Shown here: one piece after another, positions 20,473 to 31,645 of the stretch
Layout: each line of letters starts with the position of its first letter
Numbering within the stretch: position 1 is the stretch's first letter
Assembly (NCBI GenBank): GCA_002205965.3
Contig: NADL03000061.1
Span: forward strand, 372,001 to 436,000
Source of the DNA: Kappaphycus alvarezii
Taxonomy: Eukaryota > Rhodophyta > Florideophyceae > Gigartinales > Solieriaceae
Length of the DNA stretch: 64,000 nt
Direction of reading: 5' to 3'
Made by a program: the position numbers and the translations under genes
Notes under the pieces: generated by a model
Database searches by the model: none
Seen by the model: the letters and a program-made list of their open reading frames with translations, nothing else
What the model was told of the DNA's origin: nothing

Positions 20473-20660
20473 TGTTTGTTCGAAAGGAAAAAATGATATA
20501 AATTGTCGAGTTGACAGTACAGTACAAATACGTTAACTTAGTAACCTGAAATCATGACTGGAATTAGAAAGTAAATGAACCACATTTTTCATTACTTTCT
20601 GTCAGTCCTCCAATGATGATGCGCGGCAGTGGTCTAGTTGTCTAGAAAGACACTCATAAG
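20473..20660 (+). repeat. Direct repeat unit 1 with tRNA-like A and B boxes
   Basis: Shares about 130 well-matched bases (GACAGTACAGTACAAATA, AACCTGAAATCA, GAACCACATTTTTCATTA) with 21,483-21,670. Its distal part contains TGGTCTAGTTG, which fits a pol III A box. About 65 bases downstream, at about 20,700, GGTTGAATCTC resembles a B box with one deviation. A tRNA-derived SINE is the simplest reading. The acceptor arm does not close, so it is not called a tRNA gene. Confidence 0.4.
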
Positions 20661-21482
20661 TTCTTAGGACACGCTTACATGTAAGAGACTGCAGTCGTAA
20701 GGTTGAATCTCAGCTTGGTCTGATAGTTCGAACTTACATGGAGAATTCAACAGCTCCAATTCCCGTCTATTACTATTGTCTACCGTCATAGCACTGTCCT
20801 CATATGAATCACATTTTGTCCTCATATGAGGAGTTTCTGTTACATTTTGGAAAGGGAAAGTTTTAGGAAGCCCGAATTTTACTGCATAAAAGTTTTTTAT
20901 GCTAAATTACAGTACAGTAATTCCTACTGCACATTTCCCTCGTTCTGAGATCGCCTACTATAATATGGGCTACATTTACTTCCAAAATGAAGTCGTTTCA
21001 CAACTCCTTGCGAAGAGCGGAAGTTAGTGAGAAAATTGCTTTAGCCTTAACCAAGGTCAACAATCTTGAAAAGTTTGTTTTGATCGGCCATGCATACTCA
21101 TGAACTAATACGAAGGGCAAGAAACGCGCTGATGTAACAAAAAAATATTGAAAAATAAGTGCTAAAAGTAGTCTTCATATGAGACAACGGTCCTACATAC
21201 ACTGTGGAGAAGTCCTAGGCCTGGCGAAGTGGGTTGGGGAGCCCAGTTAAAGGACCGCGGACCTGACCTCGTCCCGAGGCCTCCGCCCGGCCGCTAAGGC
21301 AAGTGACGAATGCCCTTGTTGACAACAGGTGACATCATTATAAGCGTCCATCCTTACACGTGTTGAAATCTGGATGTGAGCGAATATGAGACACCCCTGA
21401 AATGAAGAATATAGGTATCGAAATTAAATTTCCAGTGAATGTTCGATAGTATAATGAATTAAATTCGAAATAATTACAAAAG

Positions 21483-21670
21483 GAAAACGACGAATGTCTA
21501 GTTGGCAGTACAGTACAAATAGGTTAACTTGGCAACCTGAAATCAGGATTAGAATTAGAAAGTAACTGAACCACATTTTTCATTATTTCCCCCCAGTCCT
21601 ATGACAGTGCTGTGCTTGACAGTTGGCTTGGGGTCTAGAACGACATAAATAGGCCACAAGTCCCGACAAG
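21483..21670 (+). repeat. Direct repeat unit 2
   Basis: Second copy of the unit at 20,473-20,660, in the same orientation about 1 kb downstream. I estimate roughly 80% identity by eye over the proximal 130 bases, diverging in the tRNA-like part. Confidence 0.4.
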
Positions 21671-22936
21671 ATAAAAATAAATGAACTTTGTGATCATATT
21701 TTCATTTGGTGCTCGCATGTACCGAAAACGGAACAGCTCGTAATAATCCGTAACTTGGTATTTCAAGCATAAGTAAGGAGGTTTCGAGTAAAAATATCGG
21801 ACCTTTCTGAAGAATACTATTGAAAGAAGCGATTGAAAAATGTAAACTATGCACTGTAGTAACTGCTGCAGTTAGTCTAGTCTACATAGGAAGAAAAGAT
21901 TTTCTAAAGCCTCGTAAATTAATTTTCTACTTTTATTGAATACAATTGGAGCTCAAGCTGAAACATTCGATAATATTTGACATCACTAAATGTTTAATTT
22001 AGTTCAAGTCATGGCTTAATATTACTCTACATGCACATCGGAAGGAAATGTAGAAACAAATACTTAGGACAAGTATCGAGATATTTAACCTCTTCAGAGA
22101 AATGTTTTCAAATAATATTCAATGGAAGTGCAGATGCCAAATGTAGTATGTTCTTTTTACAGAGCCAGTATATGATAAAAATGTTATAAATACTGTGCAT
22201 ATATCCAAAAGTATGAAAATGGAGATTAACTGTAAAAATACAGGATGTTAGAACTGGTACTGAAAATAAAGATATTTTACGAGCAACAAAGGCCACGAAA
22301 GGTATAATTGAATTTTTAAGTATTATTGATTATAAATTAGCTAGTATAATTAATATAATAAAGTGTTAATCAACTATGTTCTAATATTTAATCAATATAG
22401 AGATATCTCTTTATTTATATTAATTTGGTTCCATTCCAGATACCGACACAATTTCATAAACATACATTAAAAAGTCTTTGGTATTTATTGAACTAAACTT
22501 TCAAGAAAATGGTGATATATTTGGTATGCAATCTAGAAGTGATGTTTTTCGAAATCTTCTACGGCTGCATTTTTCTACAATCAAAGTTTACATTTGGGAC
22601 AGGATTTCATTTGTGTGAACTAAATTTTCAAGCAAACGAGATCTTTTGGAAACCAATTGGTATGCGGTCGATAGAAGGTTTCTTTGAAATCTGATATTTT
22701 CCATTACTTTTGCAATTGATTTTTGCATTTGTAATTATTTTGACATCAAATTCTGTATACATTTTTATAGAAACGCAGTCATGGGAATTTTCCTCAATGA
22801 AGTCTTCAGCGGAACGCCCGAAATCATTATTATCAAATTCACTATATTCTTTTGGAAAGTTCATCCACAGGATTATCAAAATTTAATTTCAATAAACCAT
22901 TTACTTTCTTTATTTGGTAGGAATCCCATTGGCATT

Positions 22937-22984
22937 AGGAATTACGCAGTACGATTTTCGTAGCTTTTTAGTAGCCACCAATGC
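22937..22984 (+). repeat. Left terminal inverted repeat of the Harbinger-type element
   Basis: The outer 26 bases pair with the complement of 25,301-25,326 with three mismatches. A further ~22 bases, ending in CAATGCCA, resemble the inner part of the right repeat. Confidence 0.65.
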
Positions 22985-23459
22985 CACATACTAAACGATA
23001 CGAAATTGAAGACTGATTACGAAATTTGCTTCGTAGAAAACGGTACTCTACGAAAGTGCTCGCGTAGCTGGTTGGATTGCAAGCCGGATCTCTACATCTT
23101 CACTTCTCGGCTCTTCCCTTCTCTCAAATTATCATCCGGTCCGCCTTACAATGGATAATACATAATCATCGCTACAAACCCACCTTCCGCACTCGCCTAC
23201 TACCAGTTGCAGACAGATTTACTCTAGTGGAGCTAGAGTGTTACTGGAAGAGACTGTTCTCCCTTCCTTGCAAGATCCCACGCCGAAAAAAAAAAGATTT
23301 CCTAAAAGCCCCCTGCATCACAATGCCAAACCCAACAAAGTAACGATCATCGTGATATAAGTGGACTACAATCTCTTTCTCATCCAAAAGTTCCCGTTCC
23401 ACAAAAGCCGGCAAAACTGAAGAATTTCTCTTTCACGGAAACATTCAAACTTCTACCCC

Positions 23460-24085
23460 TCCAAACGGTTCGTCAGCATGAGGAGCATCGCGCCTCTCAT
23501 GGCAAGAACGATAAATCTTTTCAGAAATTACTCGAGACTTTCTTTGCAAACATACCGTCGGTAGTGTGAAAACAGCAACAGAAACCATCGGCTAAGAATT
23601 TATGGTACAAATATCGAGCAATTCTTAATCCGAGGAAGCTACAAGAAAGAAAGAATATGGCAATTTCAAGAATTGCGGAACACGTTTCAGAGTTTGACGC
23701 TTTACTAGATGATCTTATAGCCGAGCGCGATGACTTTGAACTTGAACGTAAAAAGCAAAGAGATAAGGTGGCGGCTAAAGATGAAGCGTTACTGTCTGCA
23801 GTTGAGCGTATTCAGCAGATTGCTCTCAGGCGCCGATCAGTGACGAAAGAAGGAGCTGCAAATAGCTAAAACCACTACTTGTAAGAAACGCCGCTAAGAA
23901 GATGAAGTAGCCATGATGGACGGCTGGAATAACAATGTGGGGTAACATGATGAATACGAGGCGAGATATAGATGCCAGACAACTTGAGCTCCGTGAAAAG
24001 GAACTTGAACTTTAAAGGGGGAAATGGGAAGAAAAGAAGAAGTAACGGGAACGGAATCGGAAGAGTAACGATGTGCAGTTGAAAA
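23460..24085 (+). pseudogene. Myb/SANT-like DNA-binding accessory protein of a Harbinger-type transposon
   Basis: The plus-strand frame ending at 23869 reads HGKNDKSFQKLLETFFA, a stop at about 23,567, then KPSAKNLWYKYRAILNPRK. A long basic/acidic coiled coil follows (ERDDFELERKKQRDKVAAKD), with IQQIALRRRS. After further stops near 23,870, ARQLELREKELEL at ~23,970-24,016 gives the typical C-terminal coiled coil. Harbinger elements encode a Myb-like protein needed for nuclear import of the transposase and for end binding. Location inside the inverted repeats and convergence with the transposase support the call. At least three stops or shifts make it nonfunctional. The DNA-binding helices upstream of 23,460 are too degraded to define. 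Confidence 0.5.
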
Positions 24086-24088
24086 TTA

Positions 24089-24960
24089 TTAGGTGGCGAA
24101 GTGAGAAATATATTTTAGATTTTTTCTACGCGATAGAGGCATACATAGAAGTTGAGTAATATAGCTGAAGCTTTGTAAAAACAAAGAAATTAAAGCTTTT
24201 CGGACCTTCAAGTTACACGAAAAGTCTTCACTGCTCCAGGACATTTTGAGGTCTAGATGATTATGCTCTCCAGACACTTGAACAGAGCTCTTTTCCGTGT
24301 TCATCATCTTATCATTTTCTGGAGCGAACTCACTGAAAAACGGTCGCAAAAGCCAGGCAATTAAGAGATAAGCCGTTTCTCCGTAGATGTAGTACTGAAC
24401 CCCTCCTGTTACAAACTTCCATGGCATGATGACTTCCCAGTTACTTTGCCTGAGTAACGTTAGGTTGTGACGGCTGCCAGCTTCAGGCCCATACAGTGCA
24501 AATATCTTTCCATCCGGGGTAGTGATTGTTTGATAGATCAAACAATGCATTCGCTTGTGTCCTGAGTAACAACTTTGTTGACTACTTTCCGGTCCTCCTG
24601 GTCGACATATCTTGATTCTATTGCAGTCCATGAATCCTATGCACTTGTCCAGAGGTGTTCCTGAGTTGTAAATCGCCTCCGCGTAGGCAGGTGCCCTTCC
24701 TGTAAAGAAATCGCCACGCAGATCCAGCAAGTACCCAAACGTTTCTGTAAAGCCCTCTACGATTTCCCAGAATATCTAACTCATCTGCGGAGACAAGAGG
24801 CCATACTTGGTTTATATATCTGTCCAACGCACTGTTGTGGCAAAGCGATGCAAGAAATTACAAGTGGCAGTCAGAGGGTCACAGAGCCATCGATTACGAC
24901 TTGATACGACATTTCATTGCATCATATTGCTTACGTTTGTCACATATTTCCCCTGGAACC
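24089..24960 (-). pseudogene. DDE_Tnp_4-type (HARBI1-like) transposase, degenerate
   Basis: The main frame (24,730-24,089) reads GFMDCNRIKICRPGG (first catalytic Asp), YSGHKRMHCLIYQTITTPDG, LYGPEAGSRHNLTLLRQS (the second catalytic Asp, normally RHD, is Asn), YYIYGETAYLL (usually GD-x-AY) and NTEKSSVQVSGEHNH (third acidic residue Glu), then SSEDFSCNLKVRK. This order of blocks is diagnostic for DDE_Tnp_4 proteins. Upstream, in other frames, FLHRFATTVRWTDIY and LVSADELDILGNRRGLY extend the homology toward 24,950. The RHD to RHN change alone should abolish catalysis. It would otherwise cut and paste the element whose ends lie at 22,937 and 25,326. Confidence 0.7.
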
Positions 24961-25277
24961 TGAAGTTGATGAGAAATTGTTGCTCCGATAGCAATGTAAT
25001 GTTGAACGAAGAAGATTGAACATGTTGCGCACATATTATCATCTTTCATACATTCAAGTGCTCCCTGTTGTCGGACTATACTGCAAAGACAACAAATTCG
25101 CCAGGCATGTGTAGTGATAGCGCCTGCAGCGCTCTCGATTTCCAGAGATCCACATTTGCTTATACGAAAGTCTGCAACTCTCATGTTGAAGATGCCAATG
25201 CCAGGGAGAAGGAGAAGAGCGACATCACGAAATCTCTGGCGCAATATGAAGTTGGGCGTTTTCTCGCATTTCTTTCC

Positions 25278-25326
25278 TGGCATTGACACCACGAAATAGA
25301 TACGAAATTCGTTGTGCGTAATTCCT
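25278..25326 (-). repeat. Right terminal inverted repeat of the Harbinger-type element
   Basis: The reverse complement reads AGGAATTACGCA then CGAATTTCGTA, matching the left repeat. It also contains a direct pair of ACGAAAT motifs. Confidence 0.65.
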
Positions 25327-27510
25327 CTACTAGCTCAATGTTTGAAAACATTGATTGCTAACTCAATTATTTGCCATTTTACACAGCAAATGTGACGATA
25401 AAAGATGTTTGGTCGTCCTATCATTTTTCGAAAGTGACAATGACTTTCCTTTTTATATTCCAAATGGATGAATGCTTGCCTTATTTCCTGTATATATACA
25501 TTTGAGGATTATATTTACTTACTGTTCGTATTGGGCTCATTTTGAGCCCTGAATAATCAAGTAGTGCTCGGAGACCATACTTTTCGAAAGATTGACAGCG
25601 GACAGCACCAAGGTCTGAAAAAGAGATGATCATCTTTTCCACATATTCTATAAGATATATGAAGCTCTCAAGGAGGGCTAGCGGAAGCAATTGGAACAGA
25701 AAAAGGGCAGAAAATTTCAAACTTGCACAAAAAAATTTCGCTTCATTTTTTTCATTGATTGCTTTCCTTTTTTCTGCGAGACCCCTACATGACAAAAAAA
25801 AATTTTTTGTTCGAGATATTTATTCAAAAACAAATCTTCGAACTCGTTATATACTTCTATTTCTCTACTGTCAATCGTATCATTGCCCTCATATGATGAC
25901 AAATTTAGAGCAAAGTTTTAAGTAAAAATCTTTTTTCTCTTTTTTGTGGTGAGAGCATAAAATTATGTAAGTGCTTTTCAAAACTTGAACTAGATGTTTA
26001 CACATTTTGGATTTAAACAAAGTATCTGTCTAGCCAGATTGAAAAAAGTGTTATTGACAGAGCAAATGTGGCTTCAACAGAAAACAGAACCCCTAATTAT
26101 CTGATATGAGAGATGTTGGGGGCGATTAAATTGGTACTGTAGACGTTATCGGGCAACCTCGAGGAATACTAGCGAAAAAAGGGTTTTTCTCTTGTAACTA
26201 ACTTCGAAGGAGCAGACTCTGCCAATTCCAGAAGCCTAAGAGTGGATCGAAGGATTTTGGTTCAAATTTGTCTCCCAATTTGCCTTTTCTCTTCGGAAGA
26301 TGTGAACTATTCAGCTAGTATAGACTTTTTCCTAACTAAAATCTCAATTAAACTACAAAAAATCCCAGTAAACACCGAAAATACTTCACGCCGACGCAGC
26401 GAAACTGAAAGAAGATACTTCATAGAAGCTAAAAAAATCTATTTCTCGCAAACTTCGCTATCCAGATCAGAGCCTAGTGCTTACCTCAAGACACCACGAT
26501 TACCCATGCAGTCCCCACACATACCCGTGACTGGCTCATGATTTTATTCCCCTTCTTGGAACGAGCATAGCTCACTTAATGCCCATACAACCGGATCCAT
26601 GACCAGAACCACCTTATCCATTCAATTCATTCCTTTCCCTCCTAAATGACCTGGTTCGACATCCCTCCTTTCATCCTCGAACCCCTCAAACTCTTCACCT
26701 TCACAATCGGACTCGTTATCGCCCCCCTCTTCTTCTGTCTCGGAGATTAGTTCCGGGACCACAAAGTCCTCGAATTACTCTCTTATTAACAGCCTTCCTA
26801 TTCAGAGTCTCCTACAGCCGCGTACTGTGGCGCTTTCTTGTTTGTCGAGGATGTAATCCTTTAAGGAGATTGGGTCCAAAGGGGACAGAAGGGAGATGGT
26901 GATGAGGCTACGATGGCTGGATTTGGAATTGGGGCTAGAAGGAGGAAGCCCGTGCATATTGGTAGCCAAAGTGGTTCGAAATATCGATTTGTGCTTGTGA
27001 GAGAGCCGCAGATAAATTTCAGCCCACAACTGACGAGTTTAAATGGCATTAACAGGCTCAGATTAGCAACTTTGCTGAAACGAAGAGTAAACAGAAGTTA
27101 TTTTTGTAGTGGGAATTGGTGAAAATCGCGTTTCAAAGAATGGTTTATATCGAAAATTACTTGAAGAAATCCAGTTAATGGTCCAAGATAGTAAAGTAAC
27201 CCTGTAAGAGGAAAAGGATCAATGTCGGAGAGGGAGATAGTTGTACATAAGAAGAAAAAAGAGACGAGTGTAAAGAAACATGAATTTTGTCACGTAAAAG
27301 AAACAAAGAAAGTGCACAGTAAAATTTTCTGTGCGTAAAGACCATACATTCCCTTAAAAATACTTTCCGAACGTAAAGTACTGTACGTGCCAAATTCACT
27401 CCTCCTGTACTAAAGGCACATTACTGATACATTCGATTGGAAGCTTACACTTCTTACAAATTATTATAGTATCCTTGTGGTATCTTAAACTGTACAGTAT
27501 CTGTGCGATA
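25327..27510. other. AT-rich intergenic region
   Basis: No gene recognised. Short unrelated open frames only. A CCTCATATGATGACAA sequence near 25,890 resembles the palindrome seen near 20,810 and 60,372. Confidence 0.35.
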
Positions 27511-27578
27511 GAGGGGGGAGAAAGTGGGGCGCTTTACTGATTAGGGATGCTTTGACGGATATTTTCCGAAGACTAGGG
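27511..27578 (-). mobile_element. Tail-only fragment of the A3 subfamily
   Basis: The minus strand matches the 3' UTR at 6,105-6,165: CTTCGGAAAA, GCATCCCTAATCAGTAAAGC, then GCCCCAC...TCTCCCCCC. No coding sequence is attached. The target duplication was not identified. Confidence 0.6.
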
Positions 27579-27659
27579 CGGATAAAGTGGCCTCTTCGAA
27601 GTTTCCACTAGAAGCCAACCCGGGTGAGCCACGTCGGCCACCTGCAGTAGGGTTCAGTA

Positions 27660-28925
27660 CAGAGCGTACAGACCGATGGACCACCACATGGGCGGGGAAG
27701 ACACTATAAGATGCGTCGACTAATCACGCGGTCGGAAGTGTGGTATTGGCGAGCTATGCTGGGGATAAATTCGTCTAGTAGTTGGGTAATCGAGGGAGCG
27801 AGTGCTTGTGAAAATTGACCAAATATTTTAATCTCTATCCCAGTGTCCTACAGTGATGCTGAATTGTGGAGCAATATTTTTATTGAGGCCCACAATTTAT
27901 ATTTATTATGAATCATCAAGGAATAATTTTACCTATTTTACACTGGCACTATTTTATGCTAAATTCAGTGTGAAATAATTTTTATGTCCTACAGTTGGGT
28001 TTTTATATTATACAGGCTATAATTATTACATTTATGATACCAAAAAATTATTATCTGGATGATTGCTTATTTGGAAAATACTGCAATAATTATTGCTGAG
28101 CCTGAATTATGTCCACTAAAATTATTGAACGGCTCACCTGATTTTTGTAGCAGGTTCACCCTGGTGTAGAGCATAAGTAGTCTAGGTTGTTAGAAATATT
28201 TTTACATCCTCGGGCCATCGAAATATTCCCCTCGATCAGATATTATTAAATTTGGTTTTCTATTCATTATTCATTCTAAGTCCGATTGTGGCATTTATTT
28301 ATTTATTCAAGTTGGAACTATTTATTATTATTTGGATCTACCTATCCCAATTATTTTGTAGTGCTCCCCAGGGAATCGAAGGGGATAAGGCGAAATCGAC
28401 GGCAGGGATGCGGTCTCGTCAGGCGGAGGTGGGCTGCATTCGACGTATGAACTTACGTTCCAGGCCCATGAGCTTATCGCAGTGGGCGAGGCCGACGGCA
28501 CCACCGGCACCATGGGTGGCCTTCGTAATGTCAGGCCTTGCAATTTAGACCACCATCAAAAAAAAGGGTGGTGGGATTGGGCGAGTCCGCTCTGAGGAGA
28601 GCAGGGCGACTCACCAGTGTATTTGCAGGCCGGATTTTCGTACCTGGAACGAGGAGGGAGGGCTCGAACTGGTGCTTCTGTCCAACAACACTGATGACTT
28701 GATATGCCGGGGCGTTGCGGAGGGAATCTCTCGGAGGGAACTGAGACGGTGAATGCGACAGAATCCAGATTTCTGAAGGACAGCGGCGTGGTCGCTGTAG
28801 TCGTCCATTTGTTGGGCGCAGTGTTGGCATTGAAGCGATAGTGAGCCCAAGGAAATGGGGAGTGCCATGTGTCTGCGGAGCATGGAGGCTCAGTGGGTGT
28901 TGGAGACCACAGTGGTCGTACTGGA
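27660..28925 (-). pseudogene. Family D RLE-type retrotransposon C-terminus, split by a solo LTR
   Basis: Minus-strand segments give a knuckle CQHCAQQMDDYSDHAA followed by CRIHRLSSLRE (28,830-28,700). Further on, FALSPSIPWGALAPS and TQLLDEFIPSIARQYHTSD run straight through the LTR insertion point once the LTR is removed (28,390 to 27,690). The last Cys of the CCHC knuckle is replaced. The RPDI-like residues near 28,545 are not convincingly placed. This differs from families A, B and C in wording but has the same domain order. It abuts a family A N-terminal fragment at about 28,930. Confidence 0.5.
27807..28360 (+). mobile_element. Solo LTR of copia-2 (554 bp), end mutated to TGTA
   Basis: Starts TGTGAAAATTGACC and ends TTATTTTGTA, so the canonical terminal CA is TA. 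The target duplication GTGCT lies at 27802-27806 and 28361-28365. Several private substitutions against the other three LTR copies suggest it is not the youngest. It is inserted into the coding sequence of the family D relic. Confidence 0.9.
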
Positions 28926-29560
28926 ATGGGCAGATAGGTTGAAATCCCTGAATTCCCCACGAGTATCATCCTCAGTGATTGGGCGGAAGCTGTAGCTGGT
29001 AGAAATTGGTCTACTGACAATGGTCGTCTCTGGAGGGGCCTCCAGTGGATCTTAATCGATGGAAGCATCAATAAAACCACCGGCAGTTGTTAGAGTGTCT
29101 AAAAACAACAGAGGTTGTGCAGAGTTTTCGTATGCACCTTCCTTGGTCAAGTTGTAGCCCTTTTGATGTTGACACCTTGCTGGTTCGGACCGAACTAGGA
29201 CGATGAAATTCGTCCCATTTTACATTAGTCGAGTGCTTGCTCCCATGTTTTTTTGAACTGCCCTGCGTTTAGGGTCATCATTCTCTTACTTATCGTAGAT
29301 CCTACAACAGATCTCTGAGCAATCTCCGATGAAAGCGGAGTCCAGCGCATATGCAGTAAGTCCTTAATTGCGATAAATTCCCCGCCACGACGGGAATGCT
29401 GGCCCGGTCTGGTCTGGAATGTTGATGCGGTGACATTAGTTGGAGAGTGGATCAGATACTCGCTCACATATTGCGGGGCGGTAGGCAACGGGGCGTTGGA
29501 ATGCTTTTCGGAAACAAAAGAGTTTTGTCGCGCTGTTTGTTTTCTGTCGACGACGCACAA
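28926..29560 (-). pseudogene. Family A N-terminal/linker fragment
   Basis: Minus-strand frames give RMMTLNAGQFKKTWEQALD (like ERIDLWNAGHFRTLWAQALD at 9,810), a frame-shifted KEGAYENSAQPL equivalent of KEGAYGKAAQAL, and near 28,960 FRPITEDDTRGEFRDFNL, resembling FRRLTEDEVLGAIRAFKP. RT motifs are missing because the copy is joined here to a family D fragment. Confidence 0.5.
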
Positions 29561-29889
29561 CTTACTCGCATGAATCTGTCTAATCGTTCTTTAATGCCAA
29601 TATGAACTAATAGCAACGACGGCGCTGGGAAGAAAAGTTGCGGAAAGTGCAGCAGGTTAAGATTTTGTCACAAGTCACAAGTCACTGCCTAGAACTACTC
29701 TATCCACGGGAAGTTTTGCACGCTCTGCACGCCGTTTGCTCGGTGGTGGCTAGCCTAGTAGGAAATGGAGAGGGGGACCCAGTTTGTAAGCCTGTTATTC
29801 ACCCTGGAAAATTCCTTGTACGAGTCGTGATAACAGGGGTGGCGGTGCTAATTGTCGACTCACCTTCAACGAAGTCGCAAACAACTATA
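29561..29889. other. No recognised gene
   Basis: A short open frame at 29,638-29,919 (+) has no domain. Nothing else is supported. Confidence 0.3.
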
Positions 29890-29995
29890 TCCCATATTGG
29901 AACAGTATTTTCACTGTAGTGTTTTCTCTGCCACCGCCACACTGCACAGGCTAATGGGAAGTTAACCTTATGTTCCATTGGCAGTAAACTAACCA
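29890..29995 (+). mobile_element. Tail-only fragment related to the 3' end at 31,145-31,245
   Basis: The blocks GTAGTGTTTTCTC, CGCCACACTGCACAGG and CAGTAAACTAACCAAA recur at 31,160-31,245, downstream of a family A C-terminus, so this is the 3' UTR of that subfamily without codons. It shares the CAGTAAA-n-AACC terminus with the other subfamilies. Confidence 0.55.
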
Positions 29996-30399
29996 AAGCG
30001 TCCCCTATGTCGGAACACAAACCCGAGAAAAAGTAAGCATATTCATTCGACAACGGCCCCTGCAAAAACAGCTTACCGAACTGCGGTCAGGCGCCTAAAC
30101 AGTTTACATAATGTTCGACCTGGTGTTTGTGAATGACCGGATCACTGGCGGTCGCCGTGGTGAGTATCACCCACCGAGCTGCTCGGCGGAGTTTGTAGTT
30201 TATAGTTTGTAACCCGTTGTACTGAAAGTGGAACTGAGACCTGAGTTGACGTCAAATTCAAAGAGCAAGGAGCATTCCTTGCGCCCCACTGCTATCGGGC
30301 TGAGAAATTTGACAAGGAAACGGCGAAAGTGGTCAAAAACGTTGTTGCACTGCGAATGGCGCAAAGGTTATGAGTCCTTTGAACGCCTATTTAAACCAT

Positions 30400-31245
30400 G
30401 TTGCAGGATCTTCGAGTTAAAAATTACAAAAACCGCCGAGCAGCTCAGTCTGGTGATGCTCGCCGCGACGACCCCCACGCATCCAGCAATTCACAAACAC
30501 CAGGACGAGCACTATTTGCACCACACCAGTACTTTTGTCAGGTACCCCTGTTCGCACCAGGAACCCCCTGCCTGAGAGTTTCTTATCCAGAAAAAATGGA
30601 CGTTAATGGAGAACACCTGCTCCATTGCAAGTATGGCTGACAAAGAATCGCCCGCCACGACGACCAAGTATTGTTACCGGGCAGCGACCTCGCCCTTTCC
30701 GCAAGGCACCCCACCCTCGAGCCAAGACCACCAGGGGAACAAAAAGCGAGACCAGACATCAGGGCGACTGGTGCCACCGGGGGCACCGATTACTTGATGT
30801 CACATTTGTCAACCCCTTGGCATTATCTCATCGGAGGACGGTGACCTTCAACCCCCTCACCAGCTTGAACGTCGCCTATGCGGAAAAGCTCCGGAAATAC
30901 CAGGAGTTCGTTGCTGGATTGCCGGGAATCAGCTGCTTCCCGTCACAATCTTTACCCTCGACGGCTGGCACCCAGACGCCTTTTCCCTCGTGACGAAGGT
31001 TGCATGCTCCATCGCTAATCGTGTCAAGGACCAATTCCCGAAGTTCAGGGACACACTCCTACAGCGGCATTCTTCGTTAATGGTTGCCTCGAACGCCGCA
31101 TGTCTGCTGACAGGGCTCGCAGCAATGTTTTGGTCCCCGTTCCATAGCATGCACATTTTCACCGTAGTGTTTTCTCCGTGGCCGCCACACTGCACAGGTT
31201 AACGGGAATTTCACCCCATGTTCCACTAGCAGTAAACCAACCGAA
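30400..31245 (+). pseudogene. Family A C-terminal fragment (knuckle and nuclease)
   Basis: Readable blocks are APHQYFCQVPLFAPGTPC and NGEHLLHCKYG (knuckle), then RHD, the RPDI equivalent near 30,755, LDVTFVNPLALSHRR, FNPLTSLNVAYAEKLRKY, a degraded WHPDAF and LLQRHSSLMVASNAACLLTG. It ends at about 31,130 and is followed by the 3' UTR. Frames change at least four times. RT sequence is absent: the copy is 5'-truncated. Confidence 0.6.
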
Positions 31246-31449
31246 ACATTCCAATCTATTTGCACCATCTTCGCACGAGTCCACAGTTTGAGAACCTGTT
31301 TTTGCACGGGCCGTTGTTCCACGAAGTCGAAAGTAGCGGGGACCGAGATCCGAGGCGTGTGCGACAGAATTGACTAAGGAGCCCTCGAGGAGGTAGTGAA
31401 CGGCGTAAGGTAGGTGAAGAGGATGGGGCTGCGGGTGTTAGACGGAGAC

Positions 31450-31645
31450 CGGCCTGCATCGAATTTCTGATAACATTGCCTACCTGAAAGGTACTGCTCC
31501 GGTTTCCGAACGTCCTCGACTCCTCCTCCTTTTCAACTTGCTGGTGCAACAGCGGACTGCGATCGATATTAATCACCGGAAGTTTCATCGCAATATTTCC
31601 TAATTGTATCCCTCACATGCTTTCAAATAGTCCGATAAAGTCTCT
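31450..31645 (+). pseudogene. Family C 3'-terminal fragment
   Basis: TTTCCGAACGTCCTCGACTCC, GGTGCAACAGCGGACTGCGA and CACATGCTTTCAAATAGTC align with 2,097-2,240, with similar spacing. It covers the last codons and the 3' UTR only. Confidence 0.55.

Larger units (their letters stand above)
19991..22936. other. AT-rich region, possibly remains of the old copia relic
   Basis: No coding region recognised. It contains the duplicated ~190 bp unit, a GC-rich 100 bp island near 21,220-21,310, and copies of a CCTCATATGAGG palindrome near 20,803-20,830. Confidence 0.35.
22937..25326. mobile_element. PIF/Harbinger-type DNA transposon, degenerate
   Basis: Terminal inverted repeats lie at 22,937-22,962 and 25,301-25,326 (23 of 26 positions match, outermost AGGAATTACGCA). 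Weaker similarity extends inward to about 48 bp on each side. Inside are the two ORFs typical of this superfamily in convergent orientation: a Myb/SANT-like coiled-coil protein (+) and a DDE_Tnp_4-type transposase (-). Subterminal ACGAAATT/CTACGAAA repeats occur near the left end. I could not identify the expected 3 bp target duplication, so the exact outer ends are uncertain. Confidence 0.65.

Noticed and set aside
20626-20720. Possible class II tRNA gene
   Set aside because: A-box and B-box-like motifs are present, but the acceptor stem does not pair and no clear anticodon arm forms; treated as a SINE-like repeat.
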